The translations under genes were made by a program, and so were the position numbers. The notes beneath the pieces were generated by a model, which was not told where the DNA came from, made no database searches, and was given only the letters and a program-made list of their open reading frames with translations. From Spirochaetota bacterium (lineage in GTDB: Bacteria; Spirochaetota; UBA4802; UBA5368): 21,357 nucleotides of DNA. Location of the stretch: NCBI GenBank assembly GCA_017998475.1, contig JAGODA010000011.1, forward strand, positions 1 through 21,357, in the 5' to 3' direction. This document shows positions 8,421-15,901 of this stretch, one piece after another. Position 1 is the first letter of the stretch. The number at the start of each line of letters is the position of its first letter.

Positions 8421-8449
8421 AGCATACACACCGGGGAGGAAAAGGTCAA
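8421..8449 (-). promoter_or_regulatory. Predicted sigma70-type promoter of the thioesterase/lyase operon
   Basis: On the minus strand TTGACC (8449-8444) is followed after 17 bases by TATGCT (8426-8421), matching 5 of 6 and 4 of 6 consensus positions. The leader to the ATG at 8354 would be about 60 bases. Confidence 0.5.
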
Positions 8450-8543
8450 CCGATAACGGGAGAGCAAAGGCGCGCGCGAGGAGATGGGAGTATCGTGGCG
8501 CGGATATAATAATTGAAATCGAACGAAGTACGCATTGCGAGGG

Positions 8544-8573
8544 AAAAGACAGGCCGCCTCCGCGGGGGCGGCC
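8544..8573 (-). terminator. Rho-independent terminator of the small coiled-coil gene
   Basis: A perfect seven-base GGCCGCC/GGCGGCC stem (8552-8558 with 8567-8573) lies eight bases past the stop codon. On the minus strand it is followed by TGTCTTTT. It separates this gene from the operon to the left. Confidence 0.65.
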
Positions 8574-8580
8574 GTCACCA

Positions 8581-8802
8581 TTACATCATCGTGGCCCATT
8601 CGGAGGTTTCGCGTCCCTCCTGGCCGATCGACAACGCTTTAAGACGGGTCGCGAGCTTTTCGAGGAGCTCCTCGCGCTCTTTCAGCATATCGCGGTATTC
8701 GCGGGTGCTGGTGTGGCGGATCTCCGTCGGCAACTCCTTCAGCTCGCGCGCCACAAGGTCGATGATCATTTCCATCTCCCTGTCGTCCAGATGGATATTC
8801 AT
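8581..8802 (-). CDS. Small conserved helical (coiled-coil) protein
   Basis: A 73-residue, highly charged, almost wholly helical protein (MNIHLDDREMEMIIDLV..., then TREYRDMLKEREELLEKL). It resembles a recurring family of about 60-75-residue bacterial proteins with a D-R-E start and an F/Y-R-x-M-L-K-x-R-E core, for which I know no function. The ATG at 8802 is chosen because GGGGAGG ends four bases upstream. A longer frame from 8871 would only add a basic, low-complexity leader and has no such site. The gene is monocistronic, with its own promoter (8925-8953) and terminator. A role as a small dimeric adaptor is only a guess. Confidence 0.72.
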   Translation of the reverse strand: MNIHLDDREMEMIIDLVARELKELPTEIRHTSTREYRDMLKEREELLEKLATRLKALSIGQEGRETSEWATMM

Positions 8803-8924
8803 GCGTCCTCCCCGCCGCGGTTCCGGCGTCGCACGAGTTCGACGTTTCACGCGGCCCGCGCGCTTCGCCATGCCGGAGTATGCGATAAGTAATGTCGCGG
8901 AACGCCCGGGCGCGTCCCGGTTGG

Positions 8925-8953
8925 AATATAGGCACCGAAGGGGGAGAAGTCAA
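8925..8953 (-). promoter_or_regulatory. Strong predicted promoter of the small coiled-coil gene
   Basis: Minus-strand TTGACT (8953-8948), a 17-base spacer and TATATT (8930-8925) match 5 of 6 consensus positions in each box. The leader to the ATG at 8802 would be about 115 bases. The -35 overlaps the T-run that may terminate the upstream acyl-CoA synthetase. Confidence 0.55.
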
Positions 8954-8994
8954 AAAAACAGGGAGGATGGAGAGGCCCGCACGCGGGCCCCTCC
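8952..8994 (-). terminator. Possible terminator of the long-chain acyl-CoA synthetase
   Basis: A hairpin at 8969-8994, about 10-11 pairs when read as minus-strand RNA with one G-U, lies 12 bases past the stop. A run of seven T comes only about 10 bases after the stem, which is far for a standard intrinsic terminator. Confidence 0.45.
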
Positions 8995-9006
8995 GTGCGC
9001 GGTGGA

Positions 9007-10908
9007 TCAGCCTTCCCGGTACATCCGTTCGATGATGTCCGCGTACTTCTTTTCCACCACCTTGCGCTTCACCTTCATGGTCGGCGTGATCTCTCCGGCG
9101 TCCTGCGAGAACTCGTGCGCGAGCAGGGTGAACTTCTTGATCTGCTCGACGCGTCCCAGGTCCTTCTGCCGCTGGTCGATGATCTTTTTAAAATGCTCGA
9201 CCACTTCGGGTTTTCCGACCAGCTCCTCGCGGGACGACCAGCCGAGTCCCTTTTTAAGCGCCCAGGCCTCAAGCGAAGAGAACGACGGCACCACGAGGGC
9301 GGTCAGGTAGTTGCGGGCGTCGCCGATAATCGCGATGTACTCGATGAAAAAGTCCTCGGTCATGAGCGATTCTATGAGCTGCGGGGCGATGTTCTTCCCG
9401 CCGGAGGTGATGATGAGGTCCTTGATCCTGTCGGTGATGTACAGGTACCCGTCCTCGTCGAAGCGCCCGATGTCCCCGGTCCTGAACCACCCGTCCTCGG
9501 TGAAGGCCTCGGCGGTCTGCTTCGGCTTGTTGAAGTATCCCTGTACGATGTTGGGGCCCCTGGCCTGGATCTCGCCCGTTTCCGGATCGATCCGTATGTC
9601 CACCAGCGGCACCACGGGGCCGCAGCTTCCGAACTTGAAGCAGGAAGGCCCGTTCATGGCGAGCACCGGCGCGGTCTCCGTGAGGCCGTAGCCGACGGTG
9701 ATGAGCACGCCCGCGTTGTAAAAGAAGCGGGCGATTTCCGGCGAGAGAGGCGCGCCGCCGGCGTTGAGGTGGTGCATGCGGTTGCCGAAAAGGTCGACGA
9801 TTTTGTGCAGGACCAGCTTGTGCGCGAGGCGGTAGCGCAGCCACAGCCAGGGGCCGAGCATCCTGCCGTTCATCCGGCGATCGCCGGCCTTTTCCGCGAC
9901 CTTCATGGCCCAGCGGAAAATCTTCTGCTTCGCCGGCGGGGCCTGCTGTACGCCGGCGTGAATGGTCGAATAGATCTTCTCGAAGAGCCTGGGCGCGCTG
10001 TTCATTATCGTCGCGTTGGCTTCTTTCATGATTTCCAGGATCTGCGTGTGGTCCTCGCAGTAGCAGATGCGCGCGTCCATCTGCATGATGCCGTAGTCCC
10101 ACGAGCGCTCCAGCACGTGGCTGAGCGGAAGCATGCAGAGCGTCATGTCGTCCTCGCCGTGCCCGGCCTGCGGGAAGTAGCCGACGGCCCAGCTGTTGTG
10201 CATCAGGCTTTTATGCGTGTGGACGGCGCCTTTGGGCTCGCCCGTGGTGCCGGAGGTGTAAATGAGCGTGCACTTGTCGTCCCAGTGGCAGCGCTGAGCC
10301 CTGCGGGCGATCTCATCGGCATGGCCCGCCTTCGCGCCCGTCGCGAGGAAGTCGTCCCAGGTCATGACGCGCGGATCGCCCGTGTCGATCGTCATGCCGC
10401 GATGGAAGACGACGATGTGCTCCAGACAGGCGCAGCGGTCCAGCAGCGGATAGGCCCGGTCGTACTGCTCCTGCCTGCCGACGAACAGCACGCGGATCCC
10501 TGCGTCGTTGACGATGTACTCGGCCTCCTTCGTGCTGTTGGTGGGATAGATGGGCACTGTGACGGCCCGTACGCAGAGCGCGCCGAGGTCGGACAGGTGC
10601 CACTCCGGGCGGTTGGCCGAGTAAATGCCGACCCGGTCCTCGTCCTGTATCCCGAACTCGATGAGGGCGGCCGACACCATGTGCATCGTGCGCGACATCT
10701 CGTTCCACGAAATCCGTTCCCATGTCCCGTAGGTTTTGTGGATGAGCTCCTCGCGGTCGCCGAATTTCTTCGCGCGGTCGTGGACCATGAGGCCGAAGTG
10801 CCGGTTCTTCTCGAGGAAGGCCTGGAATTCCTTTTCCAGCTCGGGGCGTCTGTTCGCGTATTCGGCGGTGAGGTTTTTTCGGCGCGGATTTCCGTCTCTG
10901 GTGGCCAT
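9007..10908 (-). CDS. Long-chain acyl-CoA synthetase (FAA1/FadD15-like)
   Basis: A 633-residue AMP-forming ligase that makes long-chain acyl-CoA from free fatty acid, ATP and CoA. Motifs are YTSGTTGEPKG (217-227), GYGLTET (406-412), FRTGDIGRFDEDGYLYITDR (from 475), TSGGKNIAP (501-509) and a C-terminal basic TPTMKVKRK stretch (608-616) holding the catalytic lysine region. Length and the insertion between the ATP loop and GYGLTET are typical of the eukaryote-like long-chain group rather than of the shorter ligase at 4101. The ATG at 10908 has AGGAG six bases upstream. It is divergent from the MalY-type gene across 344 bases. It probably supplies beta-oxidation or membrane lipid synthesis. Confidence 0.93.
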   Translation of the reverse strand: MATRDGNPRRKNLTAEYANRRPELEKEFQAFLEKNRHFGLMVHDRAKKFGDREELIHKTYGTWERISWNEMSRTMHMVSAALIEFGIQDEDRVGIYSANRPEWHLSDLGALCVRAVTVPIYPTNSTKEAEYIVNDAGIRVLFVGRQEQYDRAYPLLDRCACLEHIVVFHRGMTIDTGDPRVMTWDDFLATGAKAGHADEIARRAQRCHWDDKCTLIYTSGTTGEPKGAVHTHKSLMHNSWAVGYFPQAGHGEDDMTLCMLPLSHVLERSWDYGIMQMDARICYCEDHTQILEIMKEANATIMNSAPRLFEKIYSTIHAGVQQAPPAKQKIFRWAMKVAEKAGDRRMNGRMLGPWLWLRYRLAHKLVLHKIVDLFGNRMHHLNAGGAPLSPEIARFFYNAGVLITVGYGLTETAPVLAMNGPSCFKFGSCGPVVPLVDIRIDPETGEIQARGPNIVQGYFNKPKQTAEAFTEDGWFRTGDIGRFDEDGYLYITDRIKDLIITSGGKNIAPQLIESLMTEDFFIEYIAIIGDARNYLTALVVPSFSSLEAWALKKGLGWSSREELVGKPEVVEHFKKIIDQRQKDLGRVEQIKKFTLLAHEFSQDAGEITPTMKVKRKVVEKKYADIIERMYREG

Positions 10909-10991
10909 TTCGATCTCCTGCGTGCAGTGTGATATATGGCGGCCGCCGGTGGAATGAACGGAGGCCGCGCATCCTGGAAACGATTAGCTGA

Positions 10992-10997
10992 AGTATA
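10992..10997 (-). promoter_or_regulatory. Candidate -10 box for the long-chain acyl-CoA synthetase
   Basis: Minus-strand TATACT matches 5 of 6 positions. The -35 is poor (TTCGCT after an 18-base spacer), so activation by a bound protein is possible. The GTTTCGAT element at 11010-11003 lies five bases upstream of it. Confidence 0.3.
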
Positions 10998-11002
10998 GCA
11001 GC

Positions 11003-11052
11003 ATCGAAACAAAGTAGCGAAAATATGCAAGTAATATTAACAAAGTTTCGAT
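11003..11052. repeat. Inverted GTTTCGAT elements shared by two divergent promoters
   Basis: ATCGAAAC (11003-11010) and GTTTCGAT (11045-11052) are perfect inverted copies 34 bases apart in the AT-rich centre of the spacer at 10909-11252. Each lies just upstream of the -10 candidate of the gene it faces. The rest of the spacer holds the promoters listed, with no small gene or RNA recognised. Confidence 0.45.
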
Positions 11053-11066
11053 TGTGTGATCATAAT
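11037..11066 (+). promoter_or_regulatory. Predicted promoter of the MalY/PatB-type gene
   Basis: TTAACA (11037-11042), an 18-base spacer and CATAAT (11061-11066) match 5 of 6 consensus positions in each box. The leader to the ATG at 11253 would be about 180 bases, unusually long, with no riboswitch recognised in it. Confidence 0.45.
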
Positions 11067-11252
11067 TTTTCATTCTGCCGTTGCGCCGGAACGCCGTTGC
11101 CATACGACACCGCTTGGGTATTCCGTTTACATCGCGAGGCCATTCCGGACCGGTCGTCCGTTTTTAAGGGGACGGGCGGCCGCTCGCGGGCCTGAAAATG
11201 TCTTGAACGAAGCCGCCGGCGAGTGTCAGATAGCACTTCGGGGAGGACGGGG

Positions 11253-12431
11253 ATGGCACACTATGATTTCGACCGCGTTATAGACCGGCGGGGCACCGGA
11301 TGCGAGAAATGGGACTTCATGGAAGCCGTGTTCAAGGCGAAGGACCTCGTGCCGCTGTGGGTCGCCGATATGGACTTCGCCTCGCCGCCGGAGGTGGTCC
11401 GGGCGCTCGTGCGCCGCGCGGAGCACGGGGTGTTCGGGTACACCGGGTACACCGACGGGTATTTCAACGCGGTTACGGGATGGATGCTGCGCCGTCACGG
11501 CTGGGAGATCCGCCGCGAGTGGGTGGTCCCGTGCCCGGGGGTGGTGCCCGCGCTCAACGCGCTGGTGCGCACGTTCACCCGGCCGGGCGACCGCGTCATC
11601 GTGCAGCAGCCCGTCTATCATCCCTTCATGCTCGCGGCGGAGAACAACGGAAGGCGCGTAATCAATAACGAGCTTCGCCTTGACGGCGGCCGCTACGTGA
11701 TGGACCTCGATGATCTCGAGAAAAAGGCCGCGGCGCACCGGGCGAGGATGCTCATACTGTGCAGCCCGCACAATCCCGTCGGAAGGCTCTGGACGCGCGG
11801 CGAGCTCGAGGAGCTCGGGCGTGTCTGCGCGGACCATGGCCTTCTGGTGGTCTCGGACGAGATACACTCCGATCTGGTGCTCGGCGGGCGGCGTCACGTG
11901 CCCTTCGCGTCGGTATCGGACGCGCTTGCGGCGCGTTCCGTGGTCTGCACCGCGCCCAGCAAGACCTTCAACCTCGCGGGCCTCCAGACGGCGAACCTCA
12001 TCATCCCCGACGCGAAGCTGCGCGCGGAGTATATCGCCGCGCAGGAGGAATGCGGCTTCTTTTCGGCGAACGCCTTCGGCGCGGTGGCGCTGGAGGCGGC
12101 CTACGCGCACGGGGAGGAATGGCTCGACGCGCTTATCGGCTATATTGAAGCGAACCTGCGCTTTCTCGCGGACTACATCACGGACAGACTGCCGGGGGTG
12201 CGGCTCATCGAACCGGAGGCCACCTATCTCGCATGGCTCGACTTCCGCGATCTTGGCATGGACTCGAGGGCCCTCAAGGATTTTCTGCGCCGGAGGGCGG
12301 CCGTCGCGCTGGGCGAGGGGCATATCTTCGGGCGGGGAGGCGAGGGTTTCGCGCGCGTCAACATGGCCTGCCCGCGGGCGTTACTGGAGGAGGGGCTCGA
12401 CCGCCTCGAGCGCGCGGTGAAGGCGCTCTGA
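11253..12431 (+). CDS. MalY/PatB-family PLP-dependent cystathionine beta-lyase / aminotransferase
   Basis: A 392-residue fold-type I PLP enzyme. The family splits C-S bonds of cystathionine or cysteine, releasing homocysteine or sulfide with pyruvate and ammonia; some members act as aminotransferases. Visible marks are PLWVADMDF near the N-terminus (33-42), the substrate loop SPHNPVGR (171-178), SDEIHSDL (201-208, with the Asp that holds the pyridine nitrogen) and the Schiff-base lysine in APSKTFNLAG (K237). The ATG at 11253 is chosen over an earlier in-frame one at 11223, because GGGGAGG lies six bases before it and the family starts at this point. It is convergent with the exporter gene at 12432, with the stop codons touching. 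Confidence 0.92.
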   Translation: MAHYDFDRVIDRRGTGCEKWDFMEAVFKAKDLVPLWVADMDFASPPEVVRALVRRAEHGVFGYTGYTDGYFNAVTGWMLRRHGWEIRREWVVPCPGVVPALNALVRTFTRPGDRVIVQQPVYHPFMLAAENNGRRVINNELRLDGGRYVMDLDDLEKKAAAHRARMLILCSPHNPVGRLWTRGELEELGRVCADHGLLVVSDEIHSDLVLGGRRHVPFASVSDALAARSVVCTAPSKTFNLAGLQTANLIIPDAKLRAEYIAAQEECGFFSANAFGAVALEAAYAHGEEWLDALIGYIEANLRFLADYITDRLPGVRLIEPEATYLAWLDFRDLGMDSRALKDFLRRRAAVALGEGHIFGRGGEGFARVNMACPRALLEEGLDRLERAVKAL

Positions 12432-12884
12432 TCAGCGCGCGAAGCGGCCGCGGCGTTCCTTCGAGGCGAGGTGGACGATCAGTCTTGTGACCGACGAGAC
12501 CAGCACCAGTCCCGTCGCGATGGCGCCGGCGGTGATGAGCGTCTCCATCCCCAGCTCGAGAGAGCGGGCCGTGTTCCCCCGGATCGATTCAAACATCGTA
12601 TAATACATCCCGCCGCCCGGCACGAGCGGTATGACCGCGCAGATTGCGAAGGTGGTCGCCGGGGCCCGCCGCAGCCGCGCCGCAAGCTCGGCGTAGCTTC
12701 CCACCGCGATCGAGGCGATGAAGAACGAGAATACGGGGCCGCCCGAGAGCGACATGGAGAGCAGATACGCCCCCCATCCGGCCGCGCCGCCGAGCGCGGC
12801 AAGGAGCGCGTTCGGGCCGCGGATGTTGAAGAGTATCGCGAAACCGAAGGTGGCGATGAGAGCGTACGCGACCGGGGCGATCAC
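12432..12884 (-). CDS. ThrE-type exporter, small subunit (YjjB-like)
   Basis: A 150-residue integral membrane protein with about four hydrophobic helices and the motif IPLVPGGGMYYTMFESI, typical of the C-terminal half of threonine/serine exporters (YjjB / ThrE_2 group). The start is a GTG at 12884 that overlaps the upstream partner's TGA by four bases, so the two halves are translationally coupled. An open frame continues upstream to 13307, but it is antisense-like noise over the partner gene. With the large subunit it should form an inner-membrane exporter. ThrE of Corynebacterium exports threonine and serine as one polypeptide, while the split E. coli pair has been linked to succinate export. 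Confidence 0.85.
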   Translation of the reverse strand: MIAPVAYALIATFGFAILFNIRGPNALLAALGGAAGWGAYLLSMSLSGGPVFSFFIASIAVGSYAELAARLRRAPATTFAICAVIPLVPGGGMYYTMFESIRGNTARSLELGMETLITAGAIATGLVLVSSVTRLIVHLASKERRGRFAR

Positions 12885-13663
12885 CGGGGACCTCCGGCCA
12901 GCATGAACCACAGTTTGAGCACGATGCCGCTTCCCGCCGCTATCGCGACAGCGATCAGAAAGGATTCGAGCGCGCGCGCGAGACCGCTGAGAAGGTCGCC
13001 GGCGAGCGTATCGCGTATGGAGTTGGTGATGGCCAGCCCCGGCACCAGGAGCATGATGGAGCCGATGATCACCGCGTTCGGCCTGACAGCGGGCATCAAA
13101 GCCCCGCTCGAGAGGGCCAGAACCGCGGCCAGCGCGCCGCCGGCCACGTTGATGAAGAACTCGTTCAGCCTGATCGACGAGAGCGCGAGCGACATCGCCC
13201 GGATGGCCGCGCCGGTGTACAGCGCGACGGCGAAGTCGGCCGTGCCGCCGCCGAAAAGCAGGGTGAAGAAGCCCGCGCTGAAGGCGGCCGCGGGCACGGT
13301 AAGCCATGCTGGGTAGCCCGGCGATTTTTCGATGCGGGCCAGCTCGGCGCGCACCTCCCGCGGAGTGAGCTTTTTAGATATGATGGACTCCGCGAGCCGA
13401 CCGGCGCGCAGTATTTTATTCAGGTCGATGGAGCGGTGCGTGACGCGCCTGATGATCGACCGCGTGTGGCCTTCGTCGTCGGAGACGCTCAGGAAAATCC
13501 CCGTCGGGGTCACGAAGCTGTCGCAGTCGGTAAAGCCGTACGAGGCGCACAGCGCGTTCATCGTCTCCTCGACGCGGTGCGTCTCGCCGCCGTTTTCAAG
13601 TATGAGCCTTCCGGCGTCGGCCGCCAGGTGCAGCACCGTGTGCTTGTCCGTTGGATTTTTCAT
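12881..13663 (-). CDS. ThrE-type exporter, large subunit (YjjP-like)
   Basis: A 260-residue protein of the ThrE / DUF1212 family. The cytosolic N-terminal half of about 115 residues carries the family start (LILENGGETHRVEETM) and FVTPTGIFLSVSDD. It is followed by about five membrane helices from PAWLTVPAAAFSAG to the C-terminus, with IGSIMLLVPGLAITNSIRD as the conserved transmembrane signature. It lies first in a two-gene operon with the YjjB-like subunit and overlaps it by four bases (GTGA). The likely role is export of a small amino or carboxylic acid. The neighbouring MalY-type enzyme also acts on amino acids, but the two are convergent, so joint control is not shown. Confidence 0.88.
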   Translation of the reverse strand: MKNPTDKHTVLHLAADAGRLILENGGETHRVEETMNALCASYGFTDCDSFVTPTGIFLSVSDDEGHTRSIIRRVTHRSIDLNKILRAGRLAESIISKKLTPREVRAELARIEKSPGYPAWLTVPAAAFSAGFFTLLFGGGTADFAVALYTGAAIRAMSLALSSIRLNEFFINVAGGALAAVLALSSGALMPAVRPNAVIIGSIMLLVPGLAITNSIRDTLAGDLLSGLARALESFLIAVAIAAGSGIVLKLWFMLAGGPR

Positions 13664-13730
13664 GGTCGTATCAGGCTGGCGAGCGTACCCGGCAGGAGCG
13701 GGGGACGCAAGACAAAAATCGTGCGGAACG

Positions 13731-13760
13731 CGAAAAGGAGCGGAAAGGTTTCCGCTCCTT
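13731..13760 (-). terminator. Rho-independent terminator of the VWA gene
   Basis: A near-perfect 12-base inverted repeat (AAGGAGCGGAAA, 13735-13746, with its complement at 13749-13760) lies 21 bases past the stop. On the minus strand it runs into TTTTCG. It is the strongest hairpin in the window and separates this gene from the exporter pair downstream. Confidence 0.75.
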
Positions 13761-13781
13761 CGTATTGCGGCGGGTAAACGC

Positions 13782-14903
13782 CTACTCGAAACGGAAGTTC
13801 TTCCCCCCCGCCTGTTCGCGGACGGTCTTTATGATCGCCGTGTCGAGGGTGTTCTTTCCGGCGAGCTTTTTCGTCTCGTTCTCGACATAGACGCGCCGTT
13901 CCTGGTTGAGCTTTGCTATGCGTGCCTGCAGTTCCGCGCGCTTCTTCATCTGGCCTTCGATATAGGCCTTGCGCTCCGTCGCGCTCATCTTCTGCATGTT
14001 TGCGGGAAGCTCGTCCTTCTTCAAATCCTCCGCCTTTATCTTGCCTTCACGCACCGCGTCGACCAGGTCCCAGCCCGCGTTGGAATACAGCCTGGACGCC
14101 TTGGCGACCGACCGCTGTATGACGGACTCCTCGCTCATCGCCGCGGCGTTCTTGTCCTGCGTCGCCTGGCGTTCCTTTTTCTCCATCCCGCGCGCGCCGT
14201 ATGGTATGTAGGTGAGGTTGAGCTCGTTCCCGAGCTGGCTGATCTCGGCGTCCTGAGGCGCGGCGATGTAAGCTACGCGCTCGTTGTGGTTGATGTGCAT
14301 ATAGCGTCCCTGCGCGAGAAGGGCCCCGTCGCGCCAGTGGGTGCGGACTCCCTCGTCGTAGTCGCCGCAGTAAATCGTGTTGACGATGATGTTCTTCGCG
14401 GCGGCTGCCTTTACCGCCGCGCGGAAGTCGACCTCGCCCTGGGAGAACGGTTCGTTCCCCGCGATGAAAATGACTTTAAGGTCGGCCGACTCGCCGCTCC
14501 ACGCCAGACCCTTCGTGGCGGCCTGGATGACCCTTCCACAGTATTCGTCGCCGCCGTTGGTTGAAAGCGCGAAGAGCTCCTCGGAGAGGCGGTCCAGATC
14601 GGCGGTGAAGGGAACGACCATGCGCAGATAGCCCTCGCCCGCGGGAATGCTGCTCTTGCCGTACTCGTAGAGGGCGACCTCAAGGCGCGGGACCTTCCCG
14701 TCGCGGCGCGCCTGCGCCATTTCGTTGACGATCTTCCAGAGCTGCGATTTGGCCTGGTCGATAAGGCCGTCCATGCTGCTCGAGGTGTCCAGCAGGATGG
14801 CAAGCTGAATCCTGGGGCCGTCGGTTTTCGCCGAAAGGACCGCGGGGCCGAACGCGACCGCCGCGGCGAGGATGATGGGAAGAGCCCGTGCGTATGTTCT
14901 CAT
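13782..14903 (-). CDS. Secreted von Willebrand factor A domain protein
   Basis: A 373-residue exported protein. A Sec signal peptide (RTYARALPIILAAAVAFG, cleavage near SAKA-type residues 22-25) is followed by a VWA domain, residues about 30-215. Its metal-ion adhesion motif DTSSSM (39-44) is intact, and a second acidic segment is AGNEPFSQGE. The C-terminal third (about 245-373) is lysine/glutamate-rich and probably a long helix (AEDLKKDELPANMQKMSATERKAYIEGQMKKR). VWA domains bind protein partners through a divalent metal, here in the periplasm. The ATG at 14903 has AGGAG seven bases upstream. It lies 96 bases after the PstS-like gene on the same strand, so co-transcription is likely. The partner is unknown. 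Confidence 0.85.
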   Translation of the reverse strand: MRTYARALPIILAAAVAFGPAVLSAKTDGPRIQLAILLDTSSSMDGLIDQAKSQLWKIVNEMAQARRDGKVPRLEVALYEYGKSSIPAGEGYLRMVVPFTADLDRLSEELFALSTNGGDEYCGRVIQAATKGLAWSGESADLKVIFIAGNEPFSQGEVDFRAAVKAAAAKNIIVNTIYCGDYDEGVRTHWRDGALLAQGRYMHINHNERVAYIAAPQDAEISQLGNELNLTYIPYGARGMEKKERQATQDKNAAAMSEESVIQRSVAKASRLYSNAGWDLVDAVREGKIKAEDLKKDELPANMQKMSATERKAYIEGQMKKRAELQARIAKLNQERRVYVENETKKLAGKNTLDTAIIKTVREQAGGKNFRFE

Positions 14904-14999
14904 GATCTGCTCCTGTGCGGTTTGAAATTGTTTCAGACGCCTTTTTGACAGGAGCGCGGCGCGCCGGGTTCTCGTTTTTTAAGCGGGTCCGGTAAAAAA

Positions 15000-15842
15000 T
15001 CATCGTGGAGGCGCGGCCGGCAGAAAACCGGCCTTTTTAATCGCTTCCTGTCCCTGGCTGCTGAGGGCGAAAACTATGAACTTTTTCGTTTCACCGGTAA
15101 AGCATGTTTCGCTGGTATACAGGTAGAGAGTACGGGTAAGAGGATAGCCGTTCAGGCGCCCGTCCGCGACGGCCACCGGATCGATCCCTCCGACGAGGAG
15201 CGCCCTGACCTCGGCGTTGAGAAAGGCGTATTCCACATAGCCGATCGCGCCGGGTGTCCTGGCGACATGCGCGAGGACCATGCTGTTGGACGCCACTGCC
15301 GCGATTCCCGCGCCGTACGGCGCGCCGCGCAGTACGACCGCCCTCCAGACGTCATGAGTACCCGAGGATTCGTCGCGGCCGACGGCCTCTATCGGGCCTT
15401 TCCACCCGAGCTCGGTCCAGTCGGTCAGGGCGCCGCTGTATATTCGCTCGAGGTGTTTCAGTGAAACGTTCCGCACCGGATTGGAAAGGTGGACAATGGG
15501 AACGATCATCCCCCTGCCCACCGCGAATTCCCTGATGACGACCCCTTTCTTCTTCGCCTGCTCGAGCTCGATGGCGCTTATGCGCGCAGAGGAATCGGCG
15601 ATGGTACAGCTTCCTTCTATAAGCGCTTTAATGCCGTTATGGGAGCCGCCGGAGGTCACGATGATCTCGGCGCTGTTTTTTTCACGATAGGCGTTCGCCA
15701 GGCTCCGGGTGAGCGGCTCCATGGTGGTGGATCCCGTGATTATAACGGCGGCGGAATCGCGTTTGCCGCATCCGGTGAAGGAGATGGAGGCTATGAGCGC
15801 GGTTGCGATAAGGAGTGCGGTTCCTTTTCGGTATTTCATCAT
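15000..15842 (-). CDS. PstS-like substrate-binding lipoprotein
   Basis: A 280-residue lipoprotein. The signal peptide ends in a lipobox SFTGC (C25). Family marks of phosphate-binding proteins are ITGSTTMEPLTRSLANAY, SGGSHNGIKAL, IADSSARIS and GRDESSGTHDVW, the last being the loop that grips the oxyanion. It would sit in the periplasm anchored to a membrane and bind phosphate or a similar oxyanion. No pstC, pstA or pstB permease or ATPase gene is next to it, so it is an orphan copy that could be a phosphate scavenger or sensor. GAGG lies four bases before the first of two adjacent ATG codons (15842, 15839). It is downstream of the acyltransferase and upstream of the VWA gene. Confidence 0.87.
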   Translation of the reverse strand: MMKYRKGTALLIATALIASISFTGCGKRDSAAVIITGSTTMEPLTRSLANAYREKNSAEIIVTSGGSHNGIKALIEGSCTIADSSARISAIELEQAKKKGVVIREFAVGRGMIVPIVHLSNPVRNVSLKHLERIYSGALTDWTELGWKGPIEAVGRDESSGTHDVWRAVVLRGAPYGAGIAAVASNSMVLAHVARTPGAIGYVEYAFLNAEVRALLVGGIDPVAVADGRLNGYPLTRTLYLYTSETCFTGETKKFIVFALSSQGQEAIKKAGFLPAAPPR

Positions 15843-15855
15843 CGTTCCTCTCTGT

Positions 15856-15901
15856 CGCGTGAGTGGTCGGGGACGAAGCCCCCGGCGCGCTTCACGCGCC
15901 G
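15856..15901 (-). other. Alternative hairpins between acyltransferase and PstS-like gene
   Basis: CGGCGCG/CGCGCCG (15883-15889 with 15895-15901) folds over the acyltransferase stop codon, and GGGG/CCCC (15869-15872 with 15879-15882) follows. CGCGTGA/TCACGCG (15856-15862 with 15892-15898) could form instead and is mutually exclusive with the first. No U-run is present. Confidence 0.35.

Noticed and set aside
8803..8871. Longer start for the small coiled-coil protein
   Set aside because: The added 23 residues are basic low-complexity sequence without a good ribosome site, while GGGGAGG marks the ATG at 8802.
8995..10932. 645-residue plus-strand open frame
   Set aside because: It lies opposite the long-chain acyl-CoA synthetase, whose motifs are complete. 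The frame is a GC-driven shadow rich in V, H, R and D.
11226..12323. 365-residue minus-strand open frame
   Set aside because: It is antisense to the MalY/PatB-type enzyme with an intact PLP lysine.
12429..12434. Touching stop codons in TGATCA between the MalY-type gene and the exporter
   Set aside because: It is a neat arrangement, but zero-gap convergent genes are common in compact genomes and no terminator or function is evident.
12885..13307. N-terminal extension of the YjjB-like frame (291 residues in all)
   Set aside because: This part overlaps the large exporter subunit in another frame and is Arg/His-rich. The membrane protein begins at the GTG at 12884.
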